From NCBI GenBank assembly GCA_937870805.1, contig CALMZT010001174.1, positions 1 through 10,226 of the forward strand: a stretch of DNA of 10,226 bases, given 5' to 3'. Position 1 is the first letter of the stretch, and each line of letters starts with the position of its first letter. Below the pieces are notes generated by a model. That model searched no databases and was not told the origin of the DNA. It saw only the letters and a list, made by a program, of their open reading frames with translations. The DNA is from an uncultured Chloroflexota bacterium. Lineage in GTDB: Bacteria; Chloroflexota; Anaerolineae; Aggregatilineales; Phototrophicaceae. The position numbers were made by a program, and so were the translations under genes. Positions 4,753 to 10,226 of this stretch are shown one piece after another.

Positions 4753-6849
4753 ATGCTTGCCGAAATCGGTATTGCAACGCTGCTGTTGGCGTTCGTCGCC
4801 GCCCTTTATGCGACTGTTGCTGCCCTCTATGGCGCGCGTACAGGTTCGGAACGTCTCGTCATCAGCGCGCGTAATGCGGCGTTGACGACGTTTCCACTGC
4901 TGCTGACGGCGTGCGTGGCGCTAGTCGCCGCGCTGCTGAGTGGCAGATATGACATCGCTTACGTCTGGACCGTGAGCAACCCACAGACACCCACCTTCTA
5001 CCGCATCACAGCGCTCTGGGGGTCACAGTCGGGTTCGCTGCTGTTCTGGTCGCTGATGTTAAGCGGCTACTCGTGCGGCGCAATTTTATTCAACTGGAAA
5101 AGTGACCGCCGCCTCATGCCCTACGTCATCGCCTTTACAATGGTGACGCTGGCGTTCTTCATCGGACTAAAAGTCTTCCTCGAAAACCCCTTTGACCGCT
5201 ATTGGGCAGTGAATGGCGAACTCGTAAAGTCCACCTTCATCCCGCAGGGCGCTGAAGCCATTCCTTATGAAAACCTCGCCAATAGCGCGCAGGGCTTAAA
5301 CCCACTGCTGCGACACTTCGGTATGATTATTCACCCGCCGATGCTCTATCTGGGCTTCACGGGCTTCATGATTCCGTTTGCTTTTGCGATGGCGGCGCTG
5401 GCATCCGGCGACCTCTCGACCAACTGGATACGCGCGACCCGCCGCTGGACACTCGTCGCGTGGTTGTTCCTCGCTCTCGGCTTGCTGCTCGGTGGGCGCT
5501 GGGCGTATGACGTGCTCGGCTGGGGTGGCTATTGGGGCTGGGACCCGGTGGAAAACGCCGCGTTCCTACCCTGGCTCGTCGGCACAGCTTTTTTGCACAG
5601 CGTCCTGATCCAGGAAAAGCGCGGCATGTTGAAGGTCTGGAACATGTTCCTCGTCATCGGCACATTCTCCGCGATGATTTTCGGCACGTTCGCTACGCGC
5701 AGCGGTTTGATCGCCAGCGTCCACAGCTTCGCGCGTAGTCCCATTGGCTTCCCGATGTTCGTCTTCTGGTCATGCATGACGCTGGTTTCTGTCGTGCTGA
5801 TCTTGTGGCGGCGTAATCGCGGCGATCTCAAAGACGAGCGCGCCTTCGCCAACATCCTCAGTCGCGAATCGCTGTTCGTGCTCAATAACATCATCTTCAT
5901 GATGCTGGTCGTGGCGATTTTCTGGGGCAGCTTCGGCGCGCCTGTGCTGTCGGAACTGTTCGGCGGTACCAGAATCACGCTCGGCACAGAATACTTCATG
6001 ACGGTGACGCCGCCGTTGTTCGCCGCACTGTACATACTCATGGGCGTTGCACCGCTAACCGCATGGGGTGTCACTTCCCTGCCACGTTTGGGGCGCGCGC
6101 TGCTGATCCCCGTCGTGCTGACCCTCATCACCGTCGTGCTGTTTGCGCTGATGGGCATGAGCAGCCCCGGCGCATTATTTGCCTATGCTATCGTCACGCT
6201 GGCGGGCTATGTCGCGCTGTATGAGATTTATCGCGGCGTACGGACACGCGCCAGAAAAGAAGCGACGCGCACGATGGGCCTTTATGCAAATGCACTGATT
6301 GAACTCTTCGCGCGTAACCGCCGACGCTATGGCGGCTATGTTGTCCATCTCGGCATCACGGTGATCGGTATCGGCGTAATCGGCAGCACCCTCTTTCAGC
6401 AGCAGACGCAGCAAACGCTGTCCATTGGCGAAACGCTGTCTATCGGTGGCTACCAACTGCGCTACAACGGCTTGACACAAGCGCTTGCCGAAGATGAGCG
6501 ACAGATGATTATCGCCGACGTGACCCTACTGCGCGATGGGAACGAGCTTTCAGTGCTGCGTCCGCGTACCGATTATTATCTGCTCTCCGATAATACCACT
6601 ATGCCCATGACCATCGCCGGTGCCTATAGTACACTCGAAAACGATTTCTACGTCCTGCTCATTGGCTGGGAAGAACAGACAGACACGACGGCGACCTTTA
6701 AAGTGTACATCAATCCGCTGATTAACCTCGTGTGGTGGGGCGGCTTGATCCTGATGTTCGGCACAGTCATCGCCGCCTATCCCGCCCGCGAAACGGTCCG
6801 AGCATCTGTTGTCGCACCCGCTAAAAACAAGGTCGGAGCACGGGCGTGA
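4753..6849 (+). CDS. ccmF: Cytochrome c heme lyase subunit CcmF
   Basis: CcmF is the large membrane protein that takes heme from CcmE and joins it to the CXXCH cysteines of apocytochromes. It has 698 residues, slightly longer than the usual 630-670, with many membrane segments throughout. The family's WWD heme-handling motif is intact as WGGYWGWDPVEN (257-268). Conserved flanking regions are present: WGSQSGSLLFW near 92-102, HFGMIIHPPMLYLGF with H188 and H194, FLHSVLIQEKRG after the WWD, FGTFATRSGL, and VVHLGIT with H532 before the C-terminal extracytoplasmic domain and last membrane helix. GGAG at 4741-4744 lies eight bases before ATG 4753. The stop TGA overlaps the GTG start of ccmH. Confidence 0.95.
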   Translation: MLAEIGIATLLLAFVAALYATVAALYGARTGSERLVISARNAALTTFPLLLTACVALVAALLSGRYDIAYVWTVSNPQTPTFYRITALWGSQSGSLLFWSLMLSGYSCGAILFNWKSDRRLMPYVIAFTMVTLAFFIGLKVFLENPFDRYWAVNGELVKSTFIPQGAEAIPYENLANSAQGLNPLLRHFGMIIHPPMLYLGFTGFMIPFAFAMAALASGDLSTNWIRATRRWTLVAWLFLALGLLLGGRWAYDVLGWGGYWGWDPVENAAFLPWLVGTAFLHSVLIQEKRGMLKVWNMFLVIGTFSAMIFGTFATRSGLIASVHSFARSPIGFPMFVFWSCMTLVSVVLILWRRNRGDLKDERAFANILSRESLFVLNNIIFMMLVVAIFWGSFGAPVLSELFGGTRITLGTEYFMTVTPPLFAALYILMGVAPLTAWGVTSLPRLGRALLIPVVLTLITVVLFALMGMSSPGALFAYAIVTLAGYVALYEIYRGVRTRARKEATRTMGLYANALIELFARNRRRYGGYVVHLGITVIGIGVIGSTLFQQQTQQTLSIGETLSIGGYQLRYNGLTQALAEDERQMIIADVTLLRDGNELSVLRPRTDYYLLSDNTTMPMTIAGAYSTLENDFYVLLIGWEEQTDTTATFKVYINPLINLVWWGGLILMFGTVIAAYPARETVRASVVAPAKNKVGARA

Positions 6850-7502
6850 GTAATTTAAGCACGAACAAAGAGCCAGTACTGCCTGACACCTCGAACAGCA
6901 GTTCCCCCTCTCCATGTGCGCAGACTTCCCTTTTCACAGTAATTCCTAAAGTGGAGAGGGGGTTAGGGGGTGAGGTTAAACGCATATCTCATTCCTCTGC
7001 GCCTCGGTGGTTCAAATTCATTCTAGTTGTATTCTTGGCGACCTTTGCGCCTTTGCCGTTAGATATTCTCTATGCCCAAGCACCCACGCCGATGCCCATT
7101 ACCGACGACCAGGTGAACGCCATCGCCGCGCGTATGTACTGCCCATCATGTCAGGGCGTGCCGCTGGACGTTTGCGGGACGCAGGTGTGCATCGAATGGC
7201 GCGAGGAAATCCGCACGCAGTTACAAGCAGGACGCACAGAAGAACAGATCATCAACGACTTTGTAACACGCTATGGTGAGCGCGTCGTCGGCACGCCGCA
7301 AGACCCAACGCTGCGCGCATTTTCGCTCATCACACCTTATGTCATCGGCGCAGGAGTGATCGTCATCGGCGTATGGACGATGCTCCGCTGGTGGCGCAGC
7401 CGTCGCGTGCCTTTGACCGACGAACTGCCAATAATCCCCGAAGCGACTTTTTCGACAGACGACGAGGATTACCGCGCACGCCTGGAACAGGATTTACAAT
7501 AG
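6846..7502 (+). CDS. ccmH: Cytochrome c maturation protein CcmH with repeat-derived N-terminal extension
   Basis: CcmH keeps apocytochrome CXXCH cysteines reduced for heme ligation, on the outer face of the membrane. The 218 residues contain a membrane segment (about 56-77), the redox domain with YCPSCQG (C99, C102) and the helical pattern EEIRTQLQAGRTEEQI..FVTRYGERVV, then a second membrane segment (about 160-180). Two further cysteines, C110 and C115 (DVCGTQVC), lie shortly after the active pair. The start is GTG 6846, supported by GGAG at 6835-6838 and a GTGA overlap with ccmF. The first roughly 50 residues are not like CcmH: they are encoded largely by a palindromic repeat (6904-6977) that is read through in frame. 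The signal-anchor may still work as an internal one. Confidence 0.87.
   Translation: MSNLSTNKEPVLPDTSNSSSPSPCAQTSLFTVIPKVERGLGGEVKRISHSSAPRWFKFILVVFLATFAPLPLDILYAQAPTPMPITDDQVNAIAARMYCPSCQGVPLDVCGTQVCIEWREEIRTQLQAGRTEEQIINDFVTRYGERVVGTPQDPTLRAFSLITPYVIGAGVIVIGVWTMLRWWRSRRVPLTDELPIIPEATFSTDDEDYRARLEQDLQ
6904..6977. repeat. Palindromic intergenic-type repeat inside the ccmH coding sequence
   Basis: CCCCCTCTCCA (6904-6914) pairs perfectly over 11 bp with TGGAGAGGGGG (6952-6962) and is followed by TTAGGGGGTGAGGTT. The loop shares TCCCTTTTCACAG with the element at 2985-3049. The frame stays open across it, giving a Ser/Pro-rich then VERGLGGEV stretch ahead of the CcmH membrane segment. Confidence 0.65.
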
Positions 7503-7840
7503 TGATCGTCCGTAGTTGGCGCACCCAGTTTGACTCCGAACGCATCGCAGAGTACGAGCAGTTTGCGCAAAGCATTTCACTGCCGATGTTCCGCCAGCAG
7601 AAAGGTTGTCTCGGCGTTTTCTTTTTCCGCATCGAGACTATGTGCGAAGTCCTCAGCCTGTGGGACAGTAGGGCGTCGGTGGACAAACTCAGCCACTCAT
7701 CGACTTACGCGGCGACGGTTGAAAAGATCATGGCGACGGGGATGCTCTGCGGAAAACAATCGCTCTTGATCTATGAAGCGCATGGCGGCTTTATTGACGC
7801 GCGGCGCTTATCGAAACTGTTAGAAGCTAAATCAATATGA
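7502..7840 (+). CDS. ABM-like dimeric alpha/beta-barrel protein in the ccm operon
   Basis: The 112-residue product from GTG 7502 fits the antibiotic-biosynthesis-monooxygenase (ABM, ferredoxin-like dimeric barrel) fold: strand IVRSWRTQF, helix ERIAEYEQFAQSI, LPMFRQQKGCLGVFFFR, VLSLWDSRASVDKLS, then a helix and GKQSLLIYEAHGG. Known members include quinol monooxygenases, IsdG-type heme-degrading enzymes and many of unknown role. Trp54 and His65 roughly recall the IsdG Trp/His pair, but the IsdG Asn near the N-terminus is not seen, so heme oxygenase activity is only a thought. A longer frame opens upstream at 7373 inside ccmH; GTG 7502 is preferred because AGGA lies at 7489-7492, it overlaps the ccmH stop by one base, and the fold starts there. 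Its end overlaps the next ATG as ATGA. Confidence 0.7.
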   Translation: MIVRSWRTQFDSERIAEYEQFAQSISLPMFRQQKGCLGVFFFRIETMCEVLSLWDSRASVDKLSHSSTYAATVEKIMATGMLCGKQSLLIYEAHGGFIDARRLSKLLEAKSI

Positions 7841-8403
7841 CTGAACTGACACAAAATTCTACGCCATCACAGCCCACACAGCGCGGATTGAGTCTTGGCT
7901 CGATTGTGCTAATTATTGGCGTGCTGCTGGTCATCATCGTCTTCGGCTTGCAGCTTGCCAGCCAGAATCTTAGCCAACCGACAGCGGGTCCCGCGCCGCT
8001 GTTTGAAATGACGACTTATGACGGCGGCACCTTCCGCCTTGCTGACACGCGCGGCAGCGTCGTCGTGCTCAACTTTTGGGCAAGCTGGTGTCCACCTTGT
8101 CGTGTCGAAGCGCCGGATTTGCAGCGCCTGTCACAAACCTACGCCGAACGCGGCGTGCAGTTCGTCGGCGTGACCTATCTCGATACCGAAGAAGACGCGC
8201 GCGCCTTTATCGCCGAGTTCGGCTTAACCTACACCAACGGGCTTGATGCAGGTTCACGCATCTCTGATCTGTACAGCATCCAAGCCGTGCCTGAAACGTT
8301 TGTCATCGACCAGCAGGGTAACATCGCCTATTTCTTCGCCGGTCCCATCAACGTTGACCAGTTGGTCGCCACCCTTGACCGCCTGACAGGAGGCGGGTCG
8401 TGA
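7837..8403 (+). CDS. Membrane-anchored thioredoxin-like protein, ResA/CcmG type
   Basis: This is a thiol-disulfide oxidoreductase expected to reduce apocytochrome cysteines or CcmH during cytochrome c maturation. It has 188 residues: a Gln/Ser/Thr-rich cytoplasmic start, one membrane anchor (about 18-42), then an AhpC/TSA-TlpA type thioredoxin domain. The active site is WCPPC (C85, C88) within FWASWCPPCRVEAPDL. Further family marks are GVTYLDTEEDARAF and the cis-proline region AVPETFVIDQQG. ATG 7837 overlaps the stop of the ABM-like gene (ATGA), and its own stop overlaps the next gene's GTG, so it is translationally coupled on both sides. The symbol is left empty because ResA and CcmG cannot be told apart from sequence alone. 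Confidence 0.9.
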   Translation: MTELTQNSTPSQPTQRGLSLGSIVLIIGVLLVIIVFGLQLASQNLSQPTAGPAPLFEMTTYDGGTFRLADTRGSVVVLNFWASWCPPCRVEAPDLQRLSQTYAERGVQFVGVTYLDTEEDARAFIAEFGLTYTNGLDAGSRISDLYSIQAVPETFVIDQQGNIAYFFAGPINVDQLVATLDRLTGGGS

Positions 8404-8792
8404 GCATCGAAGGGTTACTGTTTGCACTTGTGCTTATTGGCATCGTCGGGTTGTGGGTGTTTGCGCCGCTGTTAGGTGACAAATCCAGGCAAAAAACCGA
8501 CGTCGAAACGCAGCAGAAACAGCGTGAACAACTGCTGGTCTTGTATGAACAAGCGCTGCGCAACATCCGCGATCTGGAAGATGATTACGCGACGAGCAAG
8601 ATCAATGCCGACGATTATCAGCGTGAACGCGAAGAATGGACACAACGCGGTATTGCCTTATTGAAAGCGCTGGATGCTCTCGACACACACGGTATAATGA
8701 CGCCCGACGCACCAGCAGCGACCCCAGAATCCGCCAACGTCAATGAAGCGATTGAAGCGGCAGTAGCGGCATATCGCGCCAAAAAAGCATAA
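8400..8792 (+). CDS. CcmI-like small membrane protein
   Basis: CcmI in other bacteria binds apocytochrome and presents it to CcmFH. This 130-residue protein has only the N-terminal kind of module: a membrane segment (about 5-25), then a helical region with LVLYEQALRNIRDLEDDYATSKINADDYQREREEW, which matches the typical 'RDLE-DYATGKI-DYQ' pattern of CcmI N-termini. It ends in an Ala-rich acidic tail, and no TPR domain follows. The start GTG 8400 has AGGAGG six bases upstream (8388-8393) and overlaps the thioredoxin stop as GTGA. Its place among ccmH and the thioredoxin supports a maturation role. The family assignment is moderately sure. Confidence 0.7.
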   Translation: MSIEGLLFALVLIGIVGLWVFAPLLGDKSRQKTDVETQQKQREQLLVLYEQALRNIRDLEDDYATSKINADDYQREREEWTQRGIALLKALDALDTHGIMTPDAPAATPESANVNEAIEAAVAAYRAKKA

Positions 8793-8815
8793 CTCAATCC
8801 AGAAAGCCTGCGAAA

Positions 8816-10226
8816 TTGTCCTTATCTCATTCTTTACGTTACCTTGTCCTCTGCCTGTTGATCGCCCTCCTCGCGGCATGCGGCGGGCTTGCGGGAGAGC
8901 CGCGCATTGTAGCGACCTTTCCTCCGACGACCCCCTTCCCTGAAGACTTCAGCTACCGTGCAAACATTGCTAACGGCGCGCAGATTTACGCCGCCAACTG
9001 CACGCGCTGTCACGGCATCGGCGGTGCAGGCAATGGTGAACTGGTGCAGTCTGGCGAAGTGCAGAATGTCCCGAACTTCACTGATCAGCAGGCGCGGCTT
9101 GACCAGTCGCCGCTGGATTACTTCAACGTCATCACGCAGGGGCGCATTGAAAACCTGATGCCGCCCTGGGAACAATCGCTGAGTGCCGAAGAACGTTGGG
9201 ATGTCGCCTTCTACACTTACGCGCTTGCCTACACAGGGGAACAGTTAACCGTCGGCGCTGACCTCGCGGGTAGCGTAACTGGCGTATGGACAAGCATTAT
9301 TGACGGCAATGGCGCTCCTGAATATAGCGATGCCGCGCTCGTTAACCAGTTTACACAAGCGTCGCCTGAGAGTGCAGCCGCGCTGACCAGCGAACAACTG
9401 CTTGCACTTGCTGCTTATGCTCGCTTACAGCCGCTTGGCGGGCAGGAGATGGTCGATCAAGCCGCGCAAGCCCCGACACCCATTGCTACTGAAGAAGTCA
9501 CATCGACAGCGCCTGTAGCCACCAACAGCGGCGCGCCGGGAACGATCACCGGGCGTGTAACGAATAGCACGGCATTAGGCACAGTGCCCCCTGATACGAT
9601 TGTGACGCTGCACGTCGTCACCCCGGACTTTATGACAGAAACCACGTCTGACAACCCGATTGCAGCAGACGGCAGTTTCACCTTCAGCGGCGTGCAATTC
9701 ATTGCAGGCGCGAACTATTTTGTCAGCGTGCCCTATCGTGACCGTTTGTTCGCCAGCCCCAGCGTGCAAGCCGACGCCAGCACAACGTCGCTGAATATGA
9801 ACGTCACCATCTATGAACTGACAGAGGACACGTCAGTCATCAGTATCGTGGGCATGGTCACACAAATTGACGAAAGCGCGTCGGGCGATGGACTGGAGTT
9901 CTTGCAGGTGATTCGTTTCCGCAACGACTCGGATCGCTTATTCACGACGACCCTTGACCCCGGCACCAGCAGCTCTGCATCGCCGGCTGTGCCGCTGCCG
10001 CCGCGCCTCAGCGGCCTGCCGAACTACCTGACGGAGTTGATCGGGCGGGAACGCGAGTCGGGGGTGGCGCGGCAGTTGCTCGCGCGCCCGGATGTGCGCC
10101 TGCTGACCCTGACCGGACCGGGCGGCGTCGGGAAGACCCGCCTCGCCGCGCAGATCGCCGCCGAAACGGAAGCCGACTTCCCCGATGGTGTCACGCTGGT
10201 CCCGCTCGCGCCGCTGGGGGACGCGG
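8816..10226 (+). CDS. Lipoprotein monoheme cytochrome c, joined in frame to an ATPase fragment
   Basis: A frame open from TTG 8816 to the window end. Residues 1-21 are a lipoprotein signal peptide (LLIALLAAC, lipobox Cys 22), so the protein should be lipid-anchored outside the membrane. CTRCH (62-66) binds heme, with a probable axial Met 115 in NLMPPW. A helical stretch follows to about 225, then a Thr/Pro/Ala linker, then a beta-rich domain from about 240 (GTITGRVTNST, ADGSFTFSGV) like carboxypeptidase-regulatory or Ig-like folds. Near residue 380 (about 9960) GC content jumps and the frame continues as a STAND-type ATPase, so the native C-terminus is lost. TTG is chosen because no ATG or GTG precedes the signal peptide in frame; the ribosome site is weak. 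It lies 23 bases after the CcmI-like gene. The cytochrome portion is well supported, the fusion is not. Confidence 0.75.
   Translation, partial: MSLSHSLRYLVLCLLIALLAACGGLAGEPRIVATFPPTTPFPEDFSYRANIANGAQIYAANCTRCHGIGGAGNGELVQSGEVQNVPNFTDQQARLDQSPLDYFNVITQGRIENLMPPWEQSLSAEERWDVAFYTYALAYTGEQLTVGADLAGSVTGVWTSIIDGNGAPEYSDAALVNQFTQASPESAAALTSEQLLALAAYARLQPLGGQEMVDQAAQAPTPIATEEVTSTAPVATNSGAPGTITGRVTNSTALGTVPPDTIVTLHVVTPDFMTETTSDNPIAADGSFTFSGVQFIAGANYFVSVPYRDRLFASPSVQADASTTSLNMNVTIYELTEDTSVISIVGMVTQIDESASGDGLEFLQVIRFRNDSDRLFTTTLDPGTSSSASPAVPLPPRLSGLPNYLTELIGRERESGVARQLLARPDVRLLTLTGPGGVGKTRLAAQIAAETEADFPDGVTLVPLAPLGDA
9962..10226 (+). CDS. N-terminal part of a STAND/LuxR-type regulatory ATPase
   Basis: After a Ser/Ala/Pro linker (SSSASPAVPLPPRLSGLP) comes LIGRERE, an Arg-rich helix, LLTLTGPGGVGKTRLA with the Walker A motif (residues 434-441 of the open frame), then FPDGVTLVPLAPL. 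This order is typical of NB-ARC/STAND ATPases at the front of LuxR-family or SARP-linked transcription regulators in Chloroflexota and Actinobacteria, which sense signals and bind DNA through a C-terminal HTH. The rest lies beyond the window. Composition is 74% GC, against 50-58% in the cytochrome genes. It shares the reading frame with the preceding cytochrome, which has a one-in-three chance of happening randomly. Confidence 0.75.

Noticed and set aside
5529..6158. 209-residue open frame on the minus strand within ccmF
   Set aside because: It lies wholly opposite intact ccmF coding sequence. Its translation has no recognisable domain and is a codon-bias shadow.
7373..7501. A longer start (ATG 7373) for the ABM-like gene, adding 43 residues inside ccmH
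   Set aside because: Those residues are arginine-rich shadow of the ccmH frame. GTG 7502 has a ribosome site and begins exactly where the fold begins.
200..9990. The core as an integrated mobile element such as a genomic island or prophage
   Set aside because: No integrase, transposase, tRNA, terminal repeat or target duplication is visible at the edges, and the edges cut ordinary respiratory genes.

Overview
The window carries part of a c-type-cytochrome respiratory locus from a bacterium that looks like a Chloroflexota member, most likely of the Anaerolineae type. The evidence is protein character: a PWYF-type (not PEWY) quinol-oxidation motif in cytochrome b, a Cys-type CcmE, a CcmH with extra cysteines, and Thr/Glu/Ala/Pro-rich envelope proteins. 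The lineage is inferred from these features, not from any search.

Layout. Positions 1 to about 235 are GC-rich (72% by hand count over 1-180). They hold the last codons of an unidentified gene and possibly the first codons of another. From about 235 to about 9960 the base composition is lower (about 52-58% GC in sampled lines). This core begins inside a cytochrome b gene, already missing its N-terminal third, followed by a diheme membrane-anchored cytochrome c (1618-2784) and a strong stem-loop terminator (2836-2865). Next comes a low-density stretch (2866-3367) with a 202-bp MITE-like element bounded by TTAA and the remnant of a minus-strand gene. Two small genes of unknown function follow (3368-3754 and 3869-4087). 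A textbook sigma70 promoter overlapped by a perfect CRP/FNR-type palindrome then precedes a tightly coupled run: ccmE, ccmF, ccmH, an ABM-fold protein, a ResA/CcmG-like thioredoxin, a CcmI-like protein, and a lipoprotein monoheme cytochrome c. From about 9960 to the end the sequence is GC-rich again (74%) and encodes the P-loop start of a STAND/LuxR-type regulatory ATPase, by chance or otherwise in frame with the cytochrome c.

How the genes work together. The cytochrome b and diheme cytochrome c are subunits of a menaquinol:cytochrome c oxidoreductase (complex III type). The ccm genes supply the heme chaperone (CcmE), the heme lyase (CcmF) and the apocytochrome thiol-reduction branch (CcmH, CcmG-like thioredoxin, CcmI-like). 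These are what is needed to attach heme to the CXXCH motifs encoded on both sides. CcmABCD and the Rieske protein are not in the window.

Most notable points: (1) the 9.7-kb core is truncated inside a gene at both ends and sits between GC-rich flanks that could be two halves of one ATPase gene, so it is either an assembly chimera or an illegitimate insertion; (2) a perfect CRP/FNR-type operator lies on the ccm promoter; (3) CcmE has Cys but Met in place of the CxxxY tyrosine; (4) an ABM-fold protein is embedded in the heme-maturation operon; (5) two palindromic intergenic-type repeats are present, one of them translated as part of the CcmH N-terminus.
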